Shown in pieces: positions 1-7,881 of a stretch of DNA of 21,433 nt; the first letter of the stretch is position 1; each line of letters starts with the position of its first letter. This DNA is from Planctomycetaceae bacterium (GTDB lineage Bacteria > Planctomycetota > Planctomycetia > Planctomycetales > Planctomycetaceae). The notes beneath the pieces were generated by a model. That model was given only the letters and a program-made list of their open reading frames with translations. It made no database searches and was not told where the DNA came from. A program made the translations under genes and the position numbers. The stretch is from assembly GCA_003445035.1 (NCBI GenBank), contig DLVV01000065.1, forward strand, positions 1 through 21,433. Reading direction: 5' to 3'.

Positions 1-420
1 GGCAGGTTCCGCTGTCTCTTTGGCCGGCGCCGCCGCCGGTGCGGGGGCAGCGCCACTGGAATCCTGCAGCCGTGCGAGTTCCAGCGGCGAGAGATTGCTG
101 GTGTCGGCGGGGGGCTCCGCGGCCGGAGCGGCTGTCTCTTTGGCCGGTGCTGGAGCGTCTTCCACGGTGGCTTCGGTGTCGTCCACTGACTCGGCCGGCA
201 CCTCGACCTCGACGACGGTCAGGAATTGGGGGTGGATGTCGTACCAGCCAATGTCCTCGGATCCCACGAATTCGACCAGGGCCTGGCCGCTCATGTTCAC
301 CGTTTTCACCTGCCCGGTCAGCCCAGCAAACCGCTTGAGTTCGGGAATCGAACCGTCAACCTGGACGAACCGATCCGTCCATTCGCGTTGCAGTCCGGGG
401 ACCTCTTCAAGAAGCGACAT
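1..420 (-). CDS. Hypothetical protein with Ala/Pro-rich tail (partial, C-terminus outside window)
   Basis: This reading frame is open on the minus strand from an ATG at 418-420 to the window edge, giving 140 codons and no stop. It begins MSLLEEVPGLQREWTDRF and has a compact first part of about 65 residues. That part includes GLTGQVKTVNMSGQALVEF and then a GWYDIHPQFLTVV segment, a beta-rich pattern that could be a small SH3/KOW-like barrel; this is a guess from appearance only. From about residue 70 it becomes acidic, then Ala/Pro/Glu-rich with a repeated APAKETA unit, typical of a disordered linker. No signal peptide or membrane segment is visible. AGGA lies about 8 nt upstream of the ATG; an in-frame TTG 22 codons earlier is an alternative start. 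It follows the squalene-cyclase-like gene on the same strand after a 130-nt gap, so it may be the last gene of that run or separately transcribed. I do not recognise a function. Confidence 0.75.
   Translation of the reverse strand, partial: MSLLEEVPGLQREWTDRFVQVDGSIPELKRFAGLTGQVKTVNMSGQALVEFVGSEDIGWYDIHPQFLTVVEVEVPAESVDDTEATVEDAPAPAKETAAPAAEPPADTSNLSPLELARLQDSSGAAPAPAAAPAKETAEPA
11..147. repeat. 17-nt direct repeat within the Ala/Pro-rich tail
   Basis: The 17-mer GCTGTCTCTTTGGCCGG occurs at 11-27 and again at 131-147, exactly 120 nt (40 codons) apart and in the same reading frame of the minus-strand partial gene. On that strand it encodes the repeated peptide PAKETA. The exact nucleotide identity suggests a fairly recent in-frame duplication within a low-complexity tail. 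Confidence 0.7.
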
Positions 421-550
421 CCGCGTGTCCTGTTGTGCAGCAAGTCCTGCCGTGTGCCCATCTGCCGAGCGGCTATTCTGTGACAAGACAGTAAGGGATT
501 CAAGGGGATCCGGTGATACGAATTGGTGCGAGCACGTCGACTTGGATCGA

Positions 551-1636
551 TCACCTCTGGTAGATCGGCAGGTACTGGTATTCGACGGCCAACGCCAGAA
601 GCGACATGCACGTGGCGTAATTGGCTCCATGTGTCCGTTCGCTGCCGTGGCGTGCCTTCCAACTGCCGTCCGGATCCTGGGCATCGAGCAGGATGGGGAC
701 CAGGTGATCACGGGTCCGGGTCCAGTACCGCCCGCCGACCTTGAACATGCCGACACTGCAGTAGTAGACGCCGTAGTAGAAGTAGTGGTCGGTGGTCTTC
801 AATGGTCGGGCGACCAGATACTCGGCCGCTCCCATCGTTTCGTCGCTGCGGTGCTTGCCGCAGATCTCCAGGGCCAGAATTCCGGTTCCGGCTCGTGTCG
901 GTGTGGGGGCTCCACCTGGCTGGTAGGCAAAACCCCGCTTGTTCCGCACGCTGCAGCGACGGATGTAATCAACCGCTCGGTCGATGTTCTCGACCGGCAC
1001 ATCGGCTCCAACATTGCGAGCCGCCCGCAACGCCAGCAGTTGCCATCCGCTGACGCTCAGGTCGCTGTCGGTACTCGTCGGCTGATATCTCCAGCCCCCG
1101 GCGTGGTGTTCGGCCTTGGCGACGTTCTGTGCCTTGAGGATCAGTGAGATGCCGCGGGTCAGGGCCTTGCGGGTGTCGGTGGCCAGCGGGTCGTCGAGCA
1201 TTCCGACGACCTCGGCCAGCATCAGTGTGCTGATCCCGTGGCTGTACATCGGGCCGTGGCTGCGACGGTGCACGATCATGTCGTCGGGACGTTGGTGATC
1301 GACGACCCAGCGGATGCCGCGTTCGAGTTGTCGGCCGTAGGGGCCCTCACCAGGGACGTGTCCGGCGGCCAGGAATGACATCACCGCCAAGGATGTTGTC
1401 GCCGTTGATTCCCCCAGTCGCCCCACCGACCAGGCTCCCGAAGGTTGCTGGCCCTTGGCGAGAAATTCGAGCCCCTGGACAATTGCCGCGTCGACCTGTC
1501 TCTGTCGCTCGGTTTCGGCGCCGGTCCTCGGGGAGCGGTTGGGGCGTTGTTGCTGCTGTGATCGTGCGGATCCCGTGAGCGGGATCGACAAGGCCATCAG
1601 GGCGATGAGCAGAACTGCGGGTCTTGTGTCGATCAC
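551..1636 (-). CDS. Secreted prenyltransferase/squalene-cyclase-repeat protein
   Basis: This is a 361-residue protein of the terpene-cyclase-like alpha/alpha-barrel type. An N-terminal signal peptide is visible (VLLIALMALSIPLTGSARS, about residues 8-26), so export is likely. The mature part has repeated units of the squalene-hopene-cyclase kind: QPSGAW...TTSLAVMSFLA near 65-95, AGGWRYQP...SGWQLLALRAA near 185-215, RGFAYQPGG...GILALEICG near 240-265, and DGSWKARHG...YATCMSLLALA near 330-355. A TDSD acidic cluster precedes the second helix pair, but I cannot identify a complete cyclase DxDD motif, so enzymatic activity is unproven. At about 360 residues it is roughly half the length of true squalene-hopene cyclases. 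The start is a GTG overlapping the upstream stop as GTGA (1633-1636), with AAGGA about 9 nt upstream. It therefore appears translationally coupled to the DUF4175-like gene and may be a partner or substrate of that membrane complex. Confidence 0.88.
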   Translation of the reverse strand: MIDTRPAVLLIALMALSIPLTGSARSQQQQRPNRSPRTGAETERQRQVDAAIVQGLEFLAKGQQPSGAWSVGRLGESTATTSLAVMSFLAAGHVPGEGPYGRQLERGIRWVVDHQRPDDMIVHRRSHGPMYSHGISTLMLAEVVGMLDDPLATDTRKALTRGISLILKAQNVAKAEHHAGGWRYQPTSTDSDLSVSGWQLLALRAARNVGADVPVENIDRAVDYIRRCSVRNKRGFAYQPGGAPTPTRAGTGILALEICGKHRSDETMGAAEYLVARPLKTTDHYFYYGVYYCSVGMFKVGGRYWTRTRDHLVPILLDAQDPDGSWKARHGSERTHGANYATCMSLLALAVEYQYLPIYQR

Positions 1637-4600
1637 GGAGAGTCTTCCTTCCGGCGTTCGCGTCCCGGACGTGAGATCTCTTCGAAGTAGAACCGGATCA
1701 GTCGAGCGTAGTCGCCGTTGGGGTCGCGGCGGGCGGCCTGAAGGATTTCGGTCTTGAGCGTTCCGGGCAACCGGCCCCAGGCCCGGCCCGAGAGACGCGC
1801 GAGTTCGGCCTCCAGCCGCTTGAGTTCCATGGCCATTGACGAGCCGGTGCCGGCCTTGCCACTGGTGTCTTTCGAGTCGGGGTCGTTGGGCCCGGGCGGA
1901 GCCGCGTTCTTGTTGGGATCGGCCTGTCCGGGTTGGAGATTTTTCGAGGCCTGCGCCAGCGACCGTGCGGCCTGTCGCAGTTGCCTGGCGGTCTTGGCCA
2001 GTGGTCCGTCCTGTTTGCCCGGCTGGCCGGCCCCCGGCTTCTGTCCCGGTTTGCCGCCTTTTCCCTTGGCCTGTCCTCCCGACGACTTCCCTTTGCCACC
2101 TTTCTTGCCCCCTTTCCTGGAACCCGGTTTCTGGCCGGAGCGGCGGGGATCATCGAAGCGGGAATCGGCAAGTCCTTTTCGAGATTGTTCGAGTTGCTCG
2201 ACAGCCGAGGTGACTTGTTCTCCGACGCGTTCGGGCACCGGGGTGTCGGGTCGTTCGGAGGTGTCTGCGGCATCCAACGCCACCCGGGCAGTGTGTTCGA
2301 GTCGTTCAGCGGCCTGGGCGGCGGCGGCGGCGGCTGGTTTGAACTGCGACTTGGCGAGTCCCTGGACGGTCTTGTCCATGGCCTGTCGGCTGGTGATTGT
2401 CGCTGCGTGGGCATCGCGAGCCTGTTGGCCGTGTTCGGGGAGTTCCACCGGTGGTGCTGTCAGTCGGGTGGCGACCCGGTCGAGCCCGTCGACGAGCAGG
2501 TCGGTGGCGGTGGTGATTGCCTGTTGTCCGACAGCCCGCACGGCCCGGCGTCCGGCGGCCGATCCGGCGGCGGCGGACAGGATGCGGGTTTCGGTCTGTT
2601 GACGGTTGGCGAGGTCGCGGGCACGCCGAATCAGCACCGGGTCGGGTTGGGCTTCGGTGGCATCCTCGAGTGATTTGGCCGCAGTGACTGCCAATCGAGC
2701 GGCGGTCTTTGCCGCGTTCCCGGAATCCTTGATGCGACCGCCGAGCAATTGGCGAGCGGTCTGGGCGGCCTGGCGAGCGAACCGGGCGGCGTCCCTGGCC
2801 GCGTCGGCATCGGTCCCCAGTTGTGACGCGATTTCGAGTGCCTGGCTGGCGGCCTGTCGGGCCAGGTCCTGCTGCCGTCCCAGCGGTGTCGAAGAGGGGT
2901 CGCTGGGTGCCGCGGTGGAAGTGTCGGGGCGGGCCGGAGGGATTTCGGTCTCCTTCTCCAGTTCCCGGCCCAGGTCACGCTGGGGAGCGGCAAGTTCGCG
3001 GGCCCGCAGGCCGAGAGCTCTGAGTCGAGACAACTGGGCCTGCCGGGCGGCTTCGAGCACTTCCGGGCGTCGGTCGAGCAGTCCGTCGAGTTCCCCCCGC
3101 AGGTCGTCGTGCTGCTTGGTGAGGTCCTGCTTTCTCCTGTCAAAGTCTTGCTGCCGCTGTCGCTCCTCGATCTTGGTCTCGCCCGCGTTGCCATCGCCGG
3201 CCAGTGCCGAGAGGGCATCGACATCGTCGGCCAGCCGGCCGGTGCGGCGGGCGAGGCGGTCGAGCTCCAGCAGGTCCCGTTCGAGCGCAGCCAGCAGGTC
3301 AAAGTCGACCAGCAGCTGGTCGAAGGCGGAGAGGACCTGTGCGAGATCCTCATCGGCCTGTCCGAGCCGGGTGGCCTTGTCGGCCAGGGCGGCTTCGAGT
3401 GCGGGTTCGAGTCGCTCGGCGGCGGCCGGCAGCAGGGTGCGGGCGATCCGGTCGGCGGACGGGGCCAACGGCCTCCACAAGGGATGAGCGGCCAGTTGAT
3501 GAGCGATTCCGTCGACGCGGCCGGCGAGTTCACGCAGGTCGGCTCCGGTTTTCCGTATCGAGTTGTTCGCCGAGAAGGGGGACTGGTTTTTCAACGCCAC
3601 CAGTGCCGCCTGCCGGGTCCCGGACAGAGTGGTTCTGGCCACCATGCTCTCGGACCGGGCCTTCTCGATGCGGTCGCGAGTGTCCTTTTGTCGATCGATC
3701 ACGTCGGCCAGGTCCGGCGGCTGGGCGTCGGGGTCGATCAACAGCACGCGTGGTGTCGACCACGTCTCGTTGGGTGCGGGTCTCTGGCGGTTGTCGGTGA
3801 CGTGAACGCGGTAGGTCAATCGGCTTCCGGTCGGGAGCGGGAACCGCGAAAGATCGATGGTGAAGTGCTCGACAGCTTGTCGGCCGGTAAGCCGATCGGG
3901 ATCGATCCGCAGGTGATCCTGGGTGGTCGGATCGACCTGGAGTTCGAGTTCGAGCGTGCGGAGTCCGAAATCGTCGGTGGCCTCGGCTCGTACGACGATC
4001 GCGTCGGTGGGTCGCACGGCGGTCGGGCGGTCGTGTCCCGAAAGGGAAAGTGTGGGGGGGTGGTCGTCCCGGATGATCAGTCGCCGGTAGGTCTGATCGT
4101 TCCGCTCCAGGCCGTCCCGGTCAATCAACTCGACCTGCAGTGGCCCTCCGGTTTCGGCGATGACGTCGACAGTCGCCAGTCGTCCGTCTTCGGCCAACGT
4201 CGCGTTCCAGGAAGTCGAGGCCGCCGGTCTCGACAGTTTCAGTCGCGCGTTCTGGATCGGCTTGTTGAACTGCATGCGCCAGGTCAGTCGGCTGCCGGCC
4301 AGGACGGTGACGTCGCCGACGACGGCGTCGGTCGAGCGGGGCGGGAGACGGGTGTAGTCGGGTGGGACAATATCGAGTCTCAGGCCGGTGATTGCCGGTG
4401 GTTCGACAACCCGGACGGCGTGGTGTCGCGAGAGGCTGCCGTCGGCGTCGACGTGGAACTCGAAACCCTCGAGCACCTCGGGCCAGATCGTGGTGTAAGT
4501 CGCCGTATCGGTGTCCCGCTCCATCAGGCGGCGATCGGTGTTGCCCGAGCGAGTGGTCCAACGGCACCAGACGTTTCGAGGTACCGATCCGGGATGAGCC

Positions 4601-5286
4601 CCCGGCGACGGACCTCCCGGCCGTTCGACCCGGACCGTGATCTGCACGTCGCTGCCGCGAGCCACCACCCGGTCACCGTTCTCGACGCTCACGCGGTAGA
4701 GCACGGAGCGCTGGAGATTGCTCCAGGGGAGAAAGAACCGGGTCATCAGAAGTGCGTGGCCCGAATCGGGGACGGCGAGTGGGCCGAACACCAGGCTGGC
4801 CGACAGTCCGGCCCAGGCCAGCATGATCAGCGCGGCACGCAAGCCCAGTACGCTGTCGAAATCGACCGATCTCGTGGCGGCGGAGGTTTCTTCCAGGAGG
4901 AGTTCACGAAGAGCCCCTTCGGAGACCGGATCGTCTTCTTCGATCAACTCGACGCTACTCGTCAAACGTTCTTCCAGTTCCGGATGGTCCCGTTCGACAA
5001 GTGCTGCCAGTTCGGCCCGTGAGATCTTGGCCGTCGAACGGGCGATGACCAGGCGGTACCCCGCCCAGGAGATCCCGGCCACGACCAGTCCCAGGGCGAC
5101 AAAGCGGACGGATGTCGGCAGCGGCAGGATCAGGTCGAGCAGCAGTCCGGCGGCCAGCAACGCCGTTGTCACGAGAATGAACAGGCCGATTCCGTGCAAC
5201 ACCGTCAGCCAACGCCAGCGGCGGCCGAGTTGGCCGAGGGCGTACTGCACGTGGGGGGGCAGGGATGGGCGAGGCGGGTTGGGCAT
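1633..5286 (-). CDS. DUF4175-like membrane protein with long coiled coil and Gly/Lys-rich segment
   Basis: This is a 1217-residue protein. Hydrophobic segments lie at about 34-52, 61-80 and 152-170. Between the second and third is an amphipathic module with ALVERDHPELEERL at 95-108, matched by the second DUF4175-like protein at the right end of the window. Residues of about 190-530 look like successive Ig-like beta domains, including PPDYTRLPPRSTDAVVGD and RDDHPPTLSLSG. Residues of about 540-1050 are Ala/Arg/Gln/Glu-rich helices, likely long coiled coil. A strongly basic Gly/Lys/Gln stretch follows (roughly nucleotides 2010-2140), with repeated KGGKKGGKGK-type units. The C-terminus returns to an ordered motif (DPNGDYARLIRFYFEEIS). 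Family members are known from planctomycete genomes but have no established biochemical role; I infer an envelope scaffold. The ATG at 5284-5286 has no obvious Shine-Dalgarno. The gene follows the 844-aa VWA gene by 60 nt and overlaps the next gene by 4 nt. It has a single cysteine (VWCRW). Confidence 0.88.
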   Translation of the reverse strand: MPNPPRPSLPPHVQYALGQLGRRWRWLTVLHGIGLFILVTTALLAAGLLLDLILPLPTSVRFVALGLVVAGISWAGYRLVIARSTAKISRAELAALVERDHPELEERLTSSVELIEEDDPVSEGALRELLLEETSAATRSVDFDSVLGLRAALIMLAWAGLSASLVFGPLAVPDSGHALLMTRFFLPWSNLQRSVLYRVSVENGDRVVARGSDVQITVRVERPGGPSPGAHPGSVPRNVWCRWTTRSGNTDRRLMERDTDTATYTTIWPEVLEGFEFHVDADGSLSRHHAVRVVEPPAITGLRLDIVPPDYTRLPPRSTDAVVGDVTVLAGSRLTWRMQFNKPIQNARLKLSRPAASTSWNATLAEDGRLATVDVIAETGGPLQVELIDRDGLERNDQTYRRLIIRDDHPPTLSLSGHDRPTAVRPTDAIVVRAEATDDFGLRTLELELQVDPTTQDHLRIDPDRLTGRQAVEHFTIDLSRFPLPTGSRLTYRVHVTDNRQRPAPNETWSTPRVLLIDPDAQPPDLADVIDRQKDTRDRIEKARSESMVARTTLSGTRQAALVALKNQSPFSANNSIRKTGADLRELAGRVDGIAHQLAAHPLWRPLAPSADRIARTLLPAAAERLEPALEAALADKATRLGQADEDLAQVLSAFDQLLVDFDLLAALERDLLELDRLARRTGRLADDVDALSALAGDGNAGETKIEERQRQQDFDRRKQDLTKQHDDLRGELDGLLDRRPEVLEAARQAQLSRLRALGLRARELAAPQRDLGRELEKETEIPPARPDTSTAAPSDPSSTPLGRQQDLARQAASQALEIASQLGTDADAARDAARFARQAAQTARQLLGGRIKDSGNAAKTAARLAVTAAKSLEDATEAQPDPVLIRRARDLANRQQTETRILSAAAGSAAGRRAVRAVGQQAITTATDLLVDGLDRVATRLTAPPVELPEHGQQARDAHAATITSRQAMDKTVQGLAKSQFKPAAAAAAQAAERLEHTARVALDAADTSERPDTPVPERVGEQVTSAVEQLEQSRKGLADSRFDDPRRSGQKPGSRKGGKKGGKGKSSGGQAKGKGGKPGQKPGAGQPGKQDGPLAKTARQLRQAARSLAQASKNLQPGQADPNKNAAPPGPNDPDSKDTSGKAGTGSSMAMELKRLEAELARLSGRAWGRLPGTLKTEILQAARRDPNGDYARLIRFYFEEISRPGRERRKEDSP

Positions 5287-5346
5287 GATGTGTTGAAGAA
5301 TTGGCAGTTTATCAGTTTGACCCGAGTGTGCGGTGGCGAATCCCGG

Positions 5347-7881
5347 CTAGGGCAATCCGTGAACCTTGCGGACCACCCATTCGGCGGTCATCAACACGAA
5401 GAAACCCAGCAGCACTGTCCAGTGGTTCCAGATCAACATGTCCTCGGTCAGTTCCCGGTGGCTGCGGGTGCCGACAAGCAGTTCGGCGAGCGAGTCAAGT
5501 TGTTCCAGTGTGACGAGTTGGCCTCCGGAGGCGACGGCGAGTTCGGCCAGGTGGAGGTGATCGCCGGCAAGGTTGTTGAGTTCCCCGGAGGTGGGGGGAT
5601 GGACGAACACGTCGGCGGTGACACCAGCGGTGTCGATGCCGGGATCGGAGACGGACAGGCGGAGCTGGTAGTCACCCGGCGGCAGTCCGGTGGCTTGTCC
5701 ACGCCACAGCAGTGGCCTGCCGTCGACGGCCGTCAGCCGTGCGATGGCCAGTGGCGAACCGGCGGCCGTTTCACCTTTGGAGGGGGCCGGGTGGAATTCG
5801 GCTTGTGCCGAGAGATCTCCGATCCGTTCCAACACGTCGGGCCGCCAGCGGACGGTGACGGCCACCGCTTCACCCGCGGTCACCTCGGCCGTCTCGACCC
5901 CCAACCGGACCGAACTGTTTCCGCTGACGGCTTTGTTGCGTGCTGCCCAGCGGGCCAGTTGACCCCAGAAGCGATGGTGGAAAGCGTCACCGGTGCGGTG
6001 TCTCCATCGCCAGGTGCTGTCGATGCCCAGCCACAGAACCTGGCCGAGTCCGTGGAAGTGGTGCACAAACAGTGCCTGGTGCCCTTCGTCGGGGATGCGG
6101 TCGGGACGGCCCCGAAAACTGGGTTTCGCCAGCACCGTGCTGCCCGGACGTGCCGTCCCGACCAGCCCCCAGGTGTGTCCGGGCAGGCCGTCCCAGATGC
6201 GGCGGTTTTCGGTCGCGTCGAGATGAAACTGCAGCATCGGCTCGCGTTGCCCTTCGGGGCTCAACGCGATTCCAAAGCCCCGGCGGGTTGGTGCCGTGCG
6301 GCCGCTGTTGTCGGTGAATTCGAGTGGAACCAGCCCGTCGACGGGCATCAGGCTCTCGAACGACTCGAACCGGTATGCCGACGGCAGGTCACGTTTGCCG
6401 GCGACCATCACCAGTGTTCCGCCGGCTTCGGAGACAAACGTCTCGAGCAGTTTCCAGGCGGATTCGTCGAGAGATTCGGGACTTGCGTCACCGACGACGA
6501 CCAGGTCCGCGTCGGCCAGGATCGATCGTTCCAGCGGATCGTCTCCCTCGGGGATCTCGAACCGGTTGGAGAAAAAGGGTCTGTCGCGGACTCCCAGGAA
6601 CGGTTGAGCGAAGACGACCTGGTCGACTTCGACACGTTCATCACGCGTCAGGGCGTTGTCGATGAAGCGAAATTCCCAGCGTGCCTCTCCGTCGATCAAC
6701 AGGACGCGGGCGATGTCGTCGACGACATTGACCAGCACGTCCTTCTGGTTGTTGTCGTTCCGGATTTCGTCGGGATGCGGTTCGGCGCGGACCACCAGTC
6801 GCTGTCGCCCCAGTCGATTTGCCGTCCATTCGAAGGTCACCTCGGTGGAGTCGTTTGTGGGGGTGATTGTCTGCACGACCGCCTCCTGGGGTGCGTCGGC
6901 GGGAAACAGCGAGATGGCGACCGGCCGGTTGAGGAACCCACCGGTGCGAACGGTTGCGGTGAGCCTCAGGGTGTCATCACCGAAGACGGTCCCCGGCGCG
7001 TCGATGGTGGAAATCGCCAGGTCACGTGGCAGCCTGCTGGATCCGATCGGGACGGTGTAGACCGGGATCGATTGTTCTCCCAGGCGGGTTGCTGCCACCA
7101 GCGGATCGGTAGACTCGGTCTGCCGCCCGTCGCTGAGCACGATGATCGCGGTCACCGGCACGTCCTGGTCACCGAGTCCGGATGCCAGGGGAGCCGACAG
7201 GTCGGTGCGGCCGATGTCCACCGATTCGGGGGGTTTGCCGGACATCGTCTCGACGGTGACCGCCTCGGCACGGCCCCCAAACACCCGGTACTCGATCTCG
7301 CCCACGGATTTCAGCGATTGGACCAGTCCCGAGTTCGGGGCCAGCAGGCGGTCGACGATCTGCTGTCGGGACAGCCGGGCGACAGAAGCCAGGACCTCGT
7401 CGAGATTCGTTCGGCGGATCTTGGACAACTCCCGCTGTCTCTTGGGATCGTCGGTTTCCCCCGGATCGACCCATCGGGGTTCCCGTTCGGCGTCGAGGTC
7501 GGCGATCCAGCGGTCCAGTCGGAAGTTGATCCTGTCGTTGCCGATCAACCCCAGTCCCCGTGCCCATTTGAGTTTCTCTGCGGCGGTGGATTGCGCATCG
7601 GTCATCGTCATGCTCTCGGATCGATCGATCGCGATCACGATCCGTCCACGGCGGGCCAGGTCGCGGGAGATGCTCATGGCCGGCTCGGCCAGGGCCAGTC
7701 CGAGCAGGATCACCACCGCCAACCGGAGTCCCAGTAGCCAACGGCTGGCTCGCGGCGGCACCAGTTGGCGTTCGAACTGAAGTAGCCTGGTGAGCAGGAA
7801 GGCGGCGGCCAGGATGGCCAGGCCGCCCAGCACCAGCCGGGCCGGAGAATCGAACACGTGGAATACCAGGCGGTGGTTCAC
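5347..7881 (-). CDS. Membrane VWA protein with degenerate glutamine-amidotransferase-like domain (left copy)
   Basis: This is an 844-residue protein. Two membrane segments lie near 15-34 and 47-68. A VWA domain follows, with an intact metal-site motif DRSES (D86, S88, S90) and a downstream SDG at 250-252. An Ig-like section occupies about 290-390. A Rossmann-like domain resembling class I amidotransferase/ThuA folds follows at about 390-640 (ARVLLIDGEARWEFRFI, then FVSEAGGTLVMVAGKRD). A beta-sandwich comes next, and a final membrane helix ends in EWVVRKVHGLP. The chain contains no cysteine, so the amidotransferase-like domain cannot use the classical nucleophile and is probably a binding or structural module. 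Translation starts at a GTG overlapping the stop of the 736-aa gene as GTGA, with AGGAGG 10 nt upstream. It is paralogous to the 829-aa protein in the right operon, which has the same domain order and a similar C-terminus. The role is inferred as a MoxR-system partner in the cytoplasmic membrane, facing the periplasm. Confidence 0.9.
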   Translation of the reverse strand: MNHRLVFHVFDSPARLVLGGLAILAAAFLLTRLLQFERQLVPPRASRWLLGLRLAVVILLGLALAEPAMSISRDLARRGRIVIAIDRSESMTMTDAQSTAAEKLKWARGLGLIGNDRINFRLDRWIADLDAEREPRWVDPGETDDPKRQRELSKIRRTNLDEVLASVARLSRQQIVDRLLAPNSGLVQSLKSVGEIEYRVFGGRAEAVTVETMSGKPPESVDIGRTDLSAPLASGLGDQDVPVTAIIVLSDGRQTESTDPLVAATRLGEQSIPVYTVPIGSSRLPRDLAISTIDAPGTVFGDDTLRLTATVRTGGFLNRPVAISLFPADAPQEAVVQTITPTNDSTEVTFEWTANRLGRQRLVVRAEPHPDEIRNDNNQKDVLVNVVDDIARVLLIDGEARWEFRFIDNALTRDERVEVDQVVFAQPFLGVRDRPFFSNRFEIPEGDDPLERSILADADLVVVGDASPESLDESAWKLLETFVSEAGGTLVMVAGKRDLPSAYRFESFESLMPVDGLVPLEFTDNSGRTAPTRRGFGIALSPEGQREPMLQFHLDATENRRIWDGLPGHTWGLVGTARPGSTVLAKPSFRGRPDRIPDEGHQALFVHHFHGLGQVLWLGIDSTWRWRHRTGDAFHHRFWGQLARWAARNKAVSGNSSVRLGVETAEVTAGEAVAVTVRWRPDVLERIGDLSAQAEFHPAPSKGETAAGSPLAIARLTAVDGRPLLWRGQATGLPPGDYQLRLSVSDPGIDTAGVTADVFVHPPTSGELNNLAGDHLHLAELAVASGGQLVTLEQLDSLAELLVGTRSHRELTEDMLIWNHWTVLLGFFVLMTAEWVVRKVHGLP

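Noticed and set aside
20..1147. 375-codon plus-strand frame at the left edge
   Set aside because: It is antisense to two real minus-strand genes: the partial hypothetical protein and the squalene-cyclase-like protein. Its N-terminus is merely the reverse complement of an Ala/Pro-rich tail.
3109..5022. 637-codon open frame on the plus strand
   Set aside because: It is antisense to the DUF4175-like gene, with no motifs, and is explained by the codon bias of the real gene.
5194..7737. 847-codon open frame on the plus strand
   Set aside because: It lies wholly antisense to the VWA/GATase-like gene, which has clear domains. Long antisense frames are expected in high-GC DNA, and the translation is Gly/Asp/Gln/Val-rich with no recognisable domain.
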